From Trichoplax adhaerens (Eukaryota > Placozoa > Uniplacotomia > Trichoplacea > Trichoplacidae): a stretch of 64,000 nt of DNA. The notes below the pieces were generated by a model, which had not been told where the DNA came from, did no database searches, and saw only the letters and a list, made by a program, of their open reading frames with translations. The stretch lies in NCBI RefSeq assembly GCF_000150275.1, contig NW_002060957.1, positions 1,445,512 through 1,509,511 of the forward strand, read 5' to 3'. Below, in pieces: positions 32,816 to 51,800 of this stretch. The stretch's first letter is position 1; each line of letters starts with the position of its first letter. The position numbers were made by a program, and so were the translations under genes.

Positions 32816-33768
32816 GTAATCAGTCACGGACTACTAGAAGAGAACCGTGCCGTGCCGGTCCGGTACTCAGCTAATCAATCACAGTGCCATCTTCCGTAGG
32901 CTTAAAAATCGAAGCAAAGATCTTTCAGACTAGCTCGTATTGAGTTGAAGACTGTTCGCGTGCTTTGGTAGAGCTTCTGGCTATTGATTAAGTAGCTCGA
33001 CTGTTTGTGTCGAGTTATATTGAGATTATTGACACGCTCCATGTCCGACTGTCCCGGAGTCTGTCTCTACAAGGGCGACAAACGAGGAAGGAGGGGACAG
33101 AGGAGGGGACAGGCCACTTTCGATACAAAATAAAGTGGAGGCTGATCATTTTTCCGCTCATTCTACTATATCGTATCAATGAAAGCGTATAACTAGATCA
33201 TACTGTACAAAACCAACTTAGCAGCAGTTTGCAGCGAATTTGGATGCGATTAGTAGAGAGTATAGCAGCTATTTCGCCTCGTGAAATGGTCTGAGTAGCG
33301 ACTAAAGTCGTCAAGCAAAGTTACGCGCCAACACGTATTTCATCACTTGAAGAACAAGTCGCAGACTGTAGAGATTGTATGGAATGCGCAGCTATGTTTG
33401 AGATGTCATGCTAATACAGTGTGATTGAACTCCAGCCTCGTCATGCTGCTGATAGCGATGGATGATAGTGTAGTATGGAATCTTCAGACTGTTTGAAACA
33501 GCCTACTCTGGTGCAGGCCAGATCGGCTGGGATCGTGTCTGGATTTCCGCAGTCCGTAGCCCGACCCATTCTTGTTGCCAGTTTTTAACAGCAACTACAG
33601 TGATCAAGCTCGACGACTGGCGGCGCTTCCTCCATTTTTCCGATCGTTACCGCTAGAAAAGCCTATAGGATTGGCTTATCCTCTAGAATCGACCGCTTAA
33701 TTAGTCTGCAATTGTTAATTATGACTTGTTGATTAGTGGTGTCTTGATTTTATGCCTTAATTTTGCTA
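32816..33768. other. 5' flank of SMC5 copy 2
   Basis: This corresponds to the 5' flank of copy 1 with more differences than the gene body, including a duplicated 'gaggaggggaca' word near 33,100. The frame at 33,007-33,192 is not the same protein as its positional counterpart in copy 1, which argues against coding. Confidence 0.5.
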
Positions 33769-41174
<7,406 letters not shown>

Positions 41175-42259
41175 AATCGTCAACATCAGCGTTATATCAC
41201 CATTCTTCTCTTGTATTTGAAAAGTGCATGGAAGTTGTTAATTATAAAGATATGTGGTTCGAGCATGATTTTATGTTACGTAGTGAATTATCGAAGTATT
41301 TAGTCTTGTAGCTTACTCTACCAACATGTGTGTGATTGGCCATTCGACCATGATAGTTTTGGGTCGTTTGTTATTGTTCTTACAGGATTTTGCAGTTGCA
41401 CCCAATCGTGGATACCGACATAGTGTAATGTATCGCATTTACTGATTACCAGAAATAATTTGGCCATTAAAGTAATCGTTGGTGAATGTTTAACATCGAT
41501 AAACTATTTCAATGGTCATGCTGGTGATGTTGTTTTATGTACTATAAAACTAAGAATAAATTATTCGTTCCTTCAACATTTGTATCTTGTATTAATTCTA
41601 TTTGGTGGAGTGTTACTTTTTTGTAACGCTTTTAGGTTGATTGATGCTATCCCGCTGCTAGTGATTTTTTAATTTAATTAAACCTGAAGCAGTCAGCGCC
41701 TGCTGTATGCATAACAAGTGTGTAAGCACCAAACAGCTGAGTAACGAAATCGTGGTCGTATAGAATGGATAAATCAATCGCTATCTGACGATTTTTGAAA
41801 TGTCGACAAGAAGGTTTTTAGACGTACTATATATATACTGTAGTAGTTTGCGTTGATTAGCGAGGTTACCTACCTTTTCGATTTCAGTCGAATTTCTTAG
41901 CGAGAATAGAGTTTGGAAAGCATAATAGTTTCAGTAGGAATCTTATCACGTAGACATTGCGCTACTTATATATACACTTATAGCGAGAATATGTAGAAAA
42001 ATGGAACGGATAGTATATGTGGGAAGCATGACTAGCACTGTCCAAAAATTGAATATCAGTAGTCCGAATCGCAGTATATGCTTTCTAAACTGCGCTTTAC
42101 TGATCCCTACATCTGATTGAGTAAAAAGATGATTAGTTTTAGGTCGTTAACAACAATAACGATGCAAAACTGGTGATAGCAATATGTTTCCTAGAAAAAC
42201 AACTTTAACGGATGTTATCAAAAGTAAGCGCTCACATTCTCTCCTGTTACAATAACCGA
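41175..42259. other. 3' flank of SMC5 copy 2
   Basis: The counterpart of 23282-24270. Candidate AATAAA at 41555-41560. A short insertion 'ttacttttttgtaac' near 41,612 distinguishes it from copy 1. No gene seen. Confidence 0.5.
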
Positions 42260-43186
42260 ATCCATTTATGAAATTGAGCACTGTACTGTAGGTGGAAGCT
42301 AGAAATTTTTCTTGCGTATTGACTGCTTCAAATAGAGAAAGCAAGAGAGTGCACATATAGTACTGCATCATTCTACAGTATTGTACAAGTTTCAATTGAA
42401 GGCATTCTTAATGACCACTTTTATTTAACTTAAGGAATTAATGCATACTGTCTCTTTTTTGTCATGCAGTCGTAAGTCTCGCTGTGCGACACTTCTTAAA
42501 CTGGTATGACTGATTGAAGAGAAAGTGTTTCTGTAGTACTATACAAGTTTCAACTGAAGGCATTATTTATGATCATTTTATGCTATCAATCAATATATCT
42601 TGTCTCTTTTGGTTATCCAGTCGTAAAATCGCGGTGAGATACTTCTTTTCTTGGCAACACTGCTTCAAGAGAGAATGCACCTACAGTACTGTACTGTCCC
42701 AGTAATAAGCAGCCAAGATTGGAAACTTTTTCCAATTTGATATTCAAGACATACCCTCGTATTTGAGTGACCATTGGTGTAAAGAATCAATGCATACTGC
42801 CTTTCTTTTGCTAGTCTCAATGAGACATTTTCTTTCCTAAGATATGAAATTTTTTCATAATCTCCATTTAAGGCTAGTACGCGTACTTGAATGACCTTTT
42901 TATGCAAGAATCAAATGCATACTGCGTTCTTTTGTAATCCAGTCATACAGTCTAATAAGTGAGACACTTCCTTTTGTGGCAGGACTGCTTAGAGAGAGAG
43001 AGAGAGCGTCTACAGTACCTATCAGTAAGTAGTCAAGACTTGTACAAGCATATTTAAACGACCATTTCATGTTTAGAATGAAATCATGCTATCCATCTCC
43101 TTTTGTAGTTTAGTCACAGAGTATCCGTGAGACACTTCCTTTGGTAGCAGAACTGCTTCTCTCTCTCAAGAGTGTGTCTACAATAT
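42260..43186. repeat. Degenerate ~190-bp satellite, 3' of SMC5 copy 2
   Basis: Same array as at 24.3-25.3 kb, truncated at 43186. One unit carries a small expansion of the 'agagag' run near 42,993-43,006. Confidence 0.8.
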
Positions 43187-43208
43187 GCAACGCAATGCAA
43201 TTGCGTCG
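43187..43208. other. 22-bp filler at a deletion junction
   Basis: These bases match neither flank of the corresponding copy-1 positions (25267 onward or up to 31522). They repeat the local words 'gcaacg/gcaatgcaa', and the right flank begins 'gcaatgg', so the filler looks templated from the junction itself. Confidence 0.8.
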
Positions 43209-43222
43209 GCAATGGTAGCCAT
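43209..43222 (-). pseudogene. STN1 5' stub in unit 2
   Basis: Only the first four codons and part of the fifth of STN1 remain (MATI), followed directly by filler DNA. The leader and upstream flank continue rightwards. Any transcript from this promoter would read into the inverted ~190-bp satellite. Confidence 0.85.
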
Positions 43223-43820
43223 GGATTCTTCCACGTTGACCTATTTGAAGTGGTAAGCAGCTTGAACTAGTGGAGTAATTTATACACTGCTATCATCATC
43301 ATCTTGCGTAACAGATCAATTCCAGCTATAAGAAATCGAGTTAATAAATAAGTTGTGCGAATACTTGAACGGCAGTGTTTACAGTAGAAACATTACTGTA
43401 CGTCGGAGTGTGACAATCAGTTAAGATTGCTTTCTGCTTGTAGTTACCATATCCAGTCAACTTTTGCACAGTTCCTATGTTGAGGCGAGCTAGGTGTTAC
43501 CTTGAACAAGGGATTCTATTCTAATCAATTATTTATCTACCCACCAAAACAACAGCAACAGCAACTGTACTAACAATGCTAACAGTAAACCGAAAGAGAG
43601 GCGAATAGGCAGCAGTCGTTCAAGTATTTAATAAGGATACGAGCTAACGATTTGCTGGTTATCTCAACTGAAGTGTGTATCTAAAATGATACCCTCAATT
43701 TGTCCACGATAGGCAGGCCAACGATGAGCTGCTTACTTGCTTCATTACTGAATTAATTAATGGCTGATGAAACTTTATTATACTGTATATAAATTAAGTC
43801 TATATCATGTAACAAAATAT
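43209..43820. repeat. Duplicated STN1 5' flank, copy 2
   Basis: It matches 31523-32150 closely, including the 'caacagcaacagcaac' run near 43,550. Homology stops where an AT-rich minisatellite has expanded. Confidence 0.9.
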
Positions 43821-44010
43821 ATTATATTATATGTATTATATTATATATAGATTAAATCTGTATCATGTAACAAAATATATTATATTATATTATATATAGA
43901 TTAAATCTATATAATGTAACAAAAAATATATTAGATTATATATATTATATATTATATATAAATTAAATCTAATCTATATAATGTTGCAAAATATATTAGA
44001 TTATACTGTA
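43785..44010. repeat. AT-rich ~60-bp minisatellite, expanded in unit 2
   Basis: Four or so units of 'tatatagattaaatct' followed by 'atatcatgtaacaaaatata' lie here. The corresponding place in unit 1 (32,095-32,150) has one unit only. The expansion therefore came after the duplication, or was lost from unit 1. Confidence 0.8.
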
Positions 44011-44345
44011 CAGTATATTATAAACTGTACAGTACATGATATTATTAGTTGAAACGGTTGCGTTTCGTATCCACTGTAGAAGTCCATAACATAGGCAAGC
44101 ATAAATAGTGTCACTCTAAGAGATAAGAATAACTGGCCAAGGAGGACAGATATTTTCAGCGGTAGTTACTGTACTGTACTGTACAGATGTGGTTTTTGCT
44201 CACTGCACACGTACAGTACTTTACACTGTTGACTGTTGGGTACTATACACTGTACAGTGTACTGTCCAATACTGTACGTCCATTACAGTACCTGTCATGC
44301 CCTTTACAGTACTGAGTACTGTGGGTTACGGTACTGAGTACTGTA
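44006..44345. repeat. Palindromic GTACAGTAC-type repeat block 3
   Basis: GTACAGTAC/TGTACAGTG words recur at 44,006-44,036, 44,165-44,185 and 44,207-44,345. The open frame at 44,189-44,452 is a repeat artefact. The block lies just beyond the right edge of the second unit. Confidence 0.75.
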
Positions 44346-44939
44346 CGGTCGGAGGCTGCATCATGGCCTGGAAAACATGCTGGAAAAACGGAGACATTCT
44401 AATGGAATGCATGAATAACGAAGAGTCGATGCCTTTTCCCATAGAATCTTGACATTCTCAGAGATTCCTATCGGGACTCTCCTACATTACTCTATTTATC
44501 ATCGAGTCAACTTTATGACAGTCTTGGTCAGCCAATAGTCAACAATGCACAAGTTTGATCCACAAAGTCCAAATCTCAGAAATTTCTAGAATGAATCGAA
44601 TGATTGCAGTCCAAACGTACCGCAACAGGAACTCGTACTAGGCAAACTACCGGTCGTCTACCGCAATGGACAGTATAATACCTCGGGGTATTGATCCAGT
44701 CTGTACCGTAATGTCCGTCAGTCCAATACAATTCCAGTCGGTACGAGCAAACTTGTTAAAAGACAAGTCGCAGTCGGTCCAAGCCAATTTTGCCAGTCAT
44801 CTCGCTCGAGCTAGTGAGGGAAAGAGCTGCAAGCGTAGTTGTAATTTTTTGCTTCCTTGGTCAAGCATTTCACTCCAGTGATTTGTCCAACCTTGAAATT
44901 TGTGACCTATTCCAACCACTTATTGTCAAATTGTTAGCA
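44346..44939. other. Region between repeat block 3 and CACYBP
   Basis: I see no family or spliced gene. Short phrases such as 'cagtcggta' and 'cagtccaa' recur and suggest decayed repeats. It probably contains the CACYBP promoter. Confidence 0.4.
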
Positions 44940-46639
44940 ATGGAGGTAATGTGCAACTTGTATACAGTAGTAGTACACTTGTTATTGGTGGGCTATTTGG
45001 CAACCTCATATACAGCTCTCGGTGGTCTATTCGAGATTGAATCGTCTCGATTGATTGGACAACCTGGTTGCAATTCATTTTTCAGGGCCAGGATAGGATT
45101 CGTCATCGAGTAGTGGAGCATAGCATTTTGTAGTCCACTGTATACTGAGGCAAACTGCTTTCTTATAGTCCACCGCTGTACAAAATAAGAGTGTAGACAA
45201 TCTATAGTTAGTAGCCATTACCAATGGATCGTACTCGTAGTATGAAACTTTGATGCGATTCTTGTCGTCATCAATCGGTAATGCATTACTTTACTACAAA
45301 GCACCTTGATACATAATGGACGAGTGCCATCGTCGATGGACGAGACGGGACTTGGAATAGACGATCAGCCTAACTGAGGCTAACTCTTGGATCTTTTCTT
45401 TTACTAGGAAGAGATTATCAATGATCTTAAAGAACTCATCCAGTCTGCCAAGACCCAGCATGTCAAGCAACTTTTAACAGGCGAATTAGCAAAAGTAGAA
45501 AATAGGAAAGCGACTACAGCTCGAAAAAATGAAACTGCTGTCAACAAAACCAGTATAAAAGCGGCTGCAAGTGTAAAGAATATTGATCGATACGGTAAAA
45601 ATGACAACTCCATTTGCAACCCATGATTATGTATTGTAGACTAGCTTTCAACATGAGTGAATACACTTAAATGATTTGAACCTAAAGTAATCGGGGTAGG
45701 TAACACATTATACGTATACTCTTCTTTGGCTTACACACAGGATGGGATCAGTCCGATAAATTTGTTAAATTATACATCTCTCTCAGTGGAATCAATGCTT
45801 TGCCAAAAGAGCAAATTAATGTCACTTTCACCTCCAGGTCAGTAATTGCATTAATAAAATACAACCTGCTCTTGTGGATATTCGCCTGAAAGTGTTGGAC
45901 GTTTAATATCAATGGATGAAAATGACTTACTTTTTATCTCAATCCTATTTCTTGATGGTTATTTAGCTCTATTAGTCTTTCTGTCGTCAATTTCAATAAC
46001 AAGAACTATGCCTTAAATATAAAGGGACTCTTTGCTAAGATCGTTCCAGAATCGAGCACATTCAAGGTGAATTTATATGCTGTACTACCATACGCGTATC
46101 GATAATTAAAATGTAGACCATAATAAAAGGAATAAAGTTACTGCCATTACTATAAAAACCATTGCCAGGTTCTGTCATGATGCTCTAAATGAACCACAGT
46201 TATTTTATTATCAAGTGGACAATAACATGATCTAGTCGTATTATCGGGTGGTTCATTTTAATCTTGATTCAATTACCTACACTATTATCGTCTGCTATTA
46301 GGTGAAAACAGATGATATCGTCGTGAGTATGAAGAAAGAGAAAACAAGTGAACGCTGGTCTCATTTAACAAAGTCGGAGGTCAAAGAGACAGTGTAAGTC
46401 ACTGAACGTCATGCTGTTGATCCGCTTTATCGGTACATGTCGCTAACTCATTCATATTAACTATTCATAAAACTTATAATGTTATTAGTAAGCCAGAACT
46501 AAATTCAAATGAAGATCCTTCTAAAGGTATTATGGATATGATGAAGAAAATGTATGATGAAGGCGATGATGAAATGAAGCGAACCATTGCTAAAGCGTGG
46601 ACCGAATCGCGAGATAAAAGCATGCAAGGACTAGCATAG
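44940..46639 (+). CDS. CACYBP: Calcyclin-binding protein / Siah-1-interacting protein
   Basis: There are six exons: 44940-44945 (ATG GAG), 45408-45594, 45741-45837, 45967-46066, 46302-46393 and 46489-46639. Splicing gives 633 nt, or 210 codons plus stop, with every phase closing; human CACYBP has 228 residues. The N-terminal helical SIP domain is EEIINDLKELIQSAKTQHVK. The CS domain follows (YGWDQSDKFVKLYISLSGI, then VVNFNNKNYALNIKGLFAKI, then MKKEKTSERWSHL). The SGS region has DPSKGIMDMMKKMYDEGDDE then MKRTIAKAWTESRDK. In vertebrates CacyBP links Siah1 and Skp1 in a ubiquitin ligase and binds S100 proteins and Hsp90. The two-codon first exon is inferred from phase and a good donor, and is the least certain part. 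Confidence 0.93.
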
Positions 46640-46683
46640 AATCAATTCAACTGGCTATTTTATGCAACTACGGCATTGCTGGA

Positions 46684-46689
46684 AATAAA
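46684..46689 (+). promoter_or_regulatory. AATAAA, likely CACYBP poly(A) signal
   Basis: A canonical signal 45 bp past the CACYBP stop, a typical distance for a short 3' untranslated region. Confidence 0.55.
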
Positions 46690-48881
46690 ATAGGATTCTC
46701 CATTTAGATGTATCTGTCAAATACGCATTATCTTATGGCATTAGTGATAGTGTTGTTCGCATTCACTGTTTATTATCGTACTGTTTTCGCACTTTTTTCA
46801 AATTATACTTCCATGACTGTAGCCTACCATTCCCATACTGTGATACCATAAGTCATTTCGTAAGTATGATTACTGCCGTCAGCGGCCAAATTGTATTCTT
46901 GCAGTAGTTCGTATTGAAGCTTTTAATAAATTTCATGTAAATTTGTAAGAGTACCTCGTACTAAGAATTGTGTGATTATGTAAGTAATCGTTTTCATTAA
47001 AATTAACCAAGTTCTTAAGATATGGTATTTGAAATAGATTAGGGCATTCTTTTGTTGTATATGTTATACTCAGGTAGCTAGCACATGCATAGATTAAAAT
47101 GATTACAAATACTGAAAACCACCTATCCTAATCTACAGTAAAAGCATTAGTAGGTATTACAATCGTCTTACATGATGATGATTTATTTGCTCATATTGAT
47201 TTTATGTCGTTTAAGTTCATACTCGTATATATATACTGCGGGCAGTATTGCATATATACATATTCCATATACGCGTATATATACACATACAGTACATACA
47301 TATACTCATAGAATATAGATGTCCCATTGGAAAAACATAAATAGACCTCAGTTTAAAAATTTTACAAAAAAAGTGCAATGTTTATCATTTGCAACTTATG
47401 CAAACGACTATTAGGGTAAATACCATTCAGCCAAGTAATTGACAGCATTATCGCAATATAAAGCTATTCCTTCGAGAAAAATGGTTACCGAGAGTGACAT
47501 TTTTGTAAGGTACGGTACATAAAGTGAATTTCATATTTAGAGCAGATACGTACTATTGCTATTTCAAGGGTCAGTAACGTTACCACAGTAATGATAACCA
47601 CCGTTGTAATTAAGGAAAATTTGAAAAAAAACATCAACTAAAGCGCAATCTAAAAGGCAATATTCAAACTACAATACTAGAAATATAACTTTAAAATACA
47701 ATTACCGCAAATAAATCAAAGATCATAAATTTCATAGCTGCTAATGTTTACTCATTTTATCACTTCTTATTAGCTAACTTTTGAAAAAATGATCTATTTT
47801 GTCAATTTTCTTTGCTACAATTAGATACCTATAAGCCTTTAGACGGCGCATTGCGTACCTACAATGATCTGAGATATTTGATAGTACACCGTAAACAGAT
47901 ATCGAGGACATTCCGTAGTAATTTATGACTGCAACAAAACAGAAATTCGACAAACTCGTATTTGAAATAGTACGTTACTGCTCCATTGAGATTGAGATAC
48001 AAGTTATAACAAGTATGGAAACAAAAACAAAAAAATAATAATAATAATTGTTGCAATTCTAAACAATCATGACGGCAAAGAATAGTCACAAATGCCCACT
48101 ACTCTAAATGCATTTAGACAGATGCAAGCCAAGATCGCCTATTGAGTGGAATATTACACTATACAGTATCTGAATTAAAGCCGATACAGTGATACTTTTG
48201 TAAATACCTTGAATTGGCTAGCCATTCTCCAAATGATTAGCAATAAATTAATTAAGAATCTGCACTATGGCAATTTTTAAATCAAAATACGATCGTACTT
48301 GAAACGATTCTAAACGCACTCAACCATAGTTTATGTTCAAAAATACAATAGCGAAAATTTGCAAACGTAAACTGGTTGTTCATATTGTTGTATTGTTGTA
48401 TATATATAGCACTACTGACTAACAATTCAAAGTTATAACTGCAACATGTTGCACGAAAAATCTATTCTGCAATACCGCTTTAGCTATTATTTAGGTTAAC
48501 ATTACATCCTCAATCCCATTAGGGAAACTCAATTGATAATAAATATTACAAAATATACAAAGTTATTGTACCACATTTAAAATAAATAAATCAATACTTT
48601 CTTTTAAATCCAGTATTGAAATTGACTTAAGAAACATCCGATGCAAGTTAATTTTTTATCATTACAATGTTATTAGACAGTAGACACTGTATTTCAAAAT
48701 AAATCCCAAACAAGATGCTGAAATTGTATTCCATGGATACTATGAGTTGCACAGGGTAGTAAAGAAGATGAAACAATATCTAGAAGCTTCAATGTCGAAA
48801 GGAAATATCGACATTTCGATTTAGAACCATACAAAGCCTTTCTGTCGTTGAATCGTTGTGATAAATGCAAAAAAAAATCAG
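46690..48881. other. Intergenic region, CACYBP to Islet (convergent)
   Basis: About 2.2 kb of AT-rich sequence. A TA/TATATAC-rich microsatellite lies at about 47,225-47,310. The minus-strand frame at 47,859-48,089 is Leu/Cys/Phe-rich with no recognisable features. The part nearest 48.88 kb is probably the Islet 3' untranslated region. Confidence 0.5.
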
Positions 48882-51800
48882 CTATACACTTGGTACATGT
48901 TGATGTTGCTGATATTTTGCATGCATGGCATTAGAAGTTTCATCAGGTGCCATATATGAAAGATCATTATAATTACTCCATGAACCTTGTGAATAGGTCA
49001 TCAAGTTGGATTGCATCGATTCCCCAGAAGTGGATAAAGGACACTCAGAATCAGTAGCGCCTTGAACACTGCCCAACGGCTGTATGCTCTGGCCATATGA
49101 AATCGGGCTCTATAAAGAGACAAAGTTGAAAAAAGATTTAAAGTCTATCTTGCTATTGCTAGATATCTATATTGCAAATATAGCCTCTTGAATTATTCCA
49201 ATGGTTCAGATACACCAGCAATCTATTCATATAATTCCAATACATAGAATATATCAAGAATTAACTCTATTAGGTATTTAGCAAATAGAAGGCGATATCA
49301 TGGAGGAAACGTTATCACATCAAAAGATATTTCTTGAAGTTAGCTGAAGTCAGAGTAACAACTATGTAGCTGTAAAGTTAAAACGATTAAACATTTACTG
49401 ATGAATACTTTTGCAAGGTGATTAGTTATTAAGGTATAGTACAGTAACTGTTTAGAATGGTTTTATAACCATAACTAATTACTCTTAGTTTTTCAGCCCT
49501 TTTCCTCTCAGCAATCGAATACCTAGACTATTGTGATAATGTATCAATGATTACAAAATATAAATTTAGCGATAATTCTACTGGAATAGGTAGATATTCA
49601 CTATCCACGAAATTATATAACGGATTTAATCGAAATAGAATCGATAAACGTATATTTGCTATATTAGCTATTTTGATAGCAGCAATACGGTCCGCTATAC
49701 AGCAATAATATACTGAGTGCTGTACTGTAGGCACAGTATTAACTGCACAGTTTGCAAATACTTTTGGTTCGCTGATGAGAGATATAGTGAGCATAAATGC
49801 ACAATAAGAAATACTTATGGTATTTTACTTATGATATCGAAAACAAAGCAGGTATTTTAATGAAATGTCACAATATATACCACTAGAATCTATTATAATT
49901 ATTAATTCCCTGTCTTCTATTATGAGCCATTAATGTCATGATCATTATGATAAAATTATCTATCAGCAGATACTGACGGTATATTGCAAGATTATTCTTA
50001 CTACCTCTTCCTCTAGAGCTTGCTCTCCAGCTGCTTTTATTTTCTTATCTTTACATCTTTTATTTTGAAACCAAACGCGTATAACTCTAGGATTTAGTCC
50101 TGTTAATTCTACCAATTTTTCTTTTACTGTTGAATCGGGCCTTGGATTACTCGCATAATACGATCTAAGCGTCTGCAATTGCTTCTCATTGAGTACCGTT
50201 CGAATTCTTGTTCCTTTCATACCTTTCCGTGAAGTTAATTGTTTCGATTTGGCATGCGTTGACTGAGACTTGGTATCAGTATCTGAATATTGAAAGTACA
50301 TAAGGGAATGGTTATTACAATTTGTTTATTGTGATATTTTATAGGGCAAAAAGGAAGTAATGGAATTTATGATTGGTCTTCTTTGTCTTAAGCTAAGAAA
50401 ATTATTATATCATTTATATTTACTTTTATCTAGGAATGTGCTCGACTAAATTATAGATGATATGGCACAATATGATATTACTTAGTATTATAGCTTCAGT
50501 TTCTGTTTTAATACACGACAACTGCTATATCAAGATTTAAAATCACTTGATGGCAGTATGGGCGTACGCTAAAATATTGCATTACAAGGCCGAGTCGATA
50601 ACGATTGGGTAGCCGACAGATATGTGTAAAGAACTCGACCCTAACGTAGGTAACTCTAATAATTAGGTGCTTAAAACTTATTTTATGTACGAGTAAGAAA
50701 ATAGTATTGCCCAATATTTTGATTCTTCCGTATTAATAATTATCAGCAGTGGTTATAGATAATTGTCACCGTCTGCTTAAAGAGTAATCAAAGAGCTACC
50801 TCTATTCTTCTAGTGTTTGATTTTAAATAGATCTTATCGTTGCTTATAAGAAATTGAAGATGTCAAATTACTAGTCAAATTGAATGAATTAATTATTTTA
50901 GGCTTAGATCGTTTGAAAACGTGATAACTGCCAGTATACGCGCCTTTGATAATAATTATTAGTATTTTTGATTGAGATAAACAGTATTAGCGAGTAATCA
51001 TGTTGCGAAAGTTACACTATCGCAGTACGTACTTATAAATGTTGGGAAAATTAGAGCAATACCATTAATTTGTATTATGCCCTACCACTGCCGAGCACTA
51101 TGATGTACCAAAAAGTAAGTTACTTAATGAAAGAGAGCCTGAGATCTATATTACGCATACTTTATCGCTTACGAGTTATGATTGAAAATAATGTTCAAAT
51201 TATTCTCAAAATCGATTAGAAACCAACATTCTACAAAGACAAGAAATCAAGAAGGATCAACCTACTAGCTATTCCCCAAGTTTATTATACGCGTAAAGCA
51301 ATATACGGATACTACCGAGACAATACAAGAACAACGTACTAACTATTCCTCCAATTTCATTAGAAATCAACATACTGCCAAGGCTTTCTTAAAGAAGAAT
51401 AATGTAATCTACTAACTCATTTTCAAGTCTGATGCAAATCCGTATACTACAGAAACTCGACAAAAGAATTCCAGTTATTATGTGTATACTAGCTAAAGCA
51501 AGATACATTAAGAATAATCTACCAACTCAAGTCCGCCACAAATCCATAAGTTGTCAAAGATAAATTAAGAAATAATCCACCTACTATTTCTCTAACGTTC
51601 CGTTACAAATCCATATAATAATACGGCTGAAATAAACAAAAATAATCGGTCCGCTCATACTCAAGTTCGATGCAAATCAATATATTACCAAGACTAAGAA
51701 AAATCGAACAACTACCCCTCTAATTTGTTACAAATCAACACACCGCCAAGAATGGATAAAAGAAGAAGAATGTACTCACTGTTCCTTAACTCTGTTACAA

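Noticed and set aside
32277-32816. Long open frames on both strands (also 44,189-44,452)
   Set aside because: They are built from GTACA/TGTAC repeats that lack stop codons; no protein-like composition.
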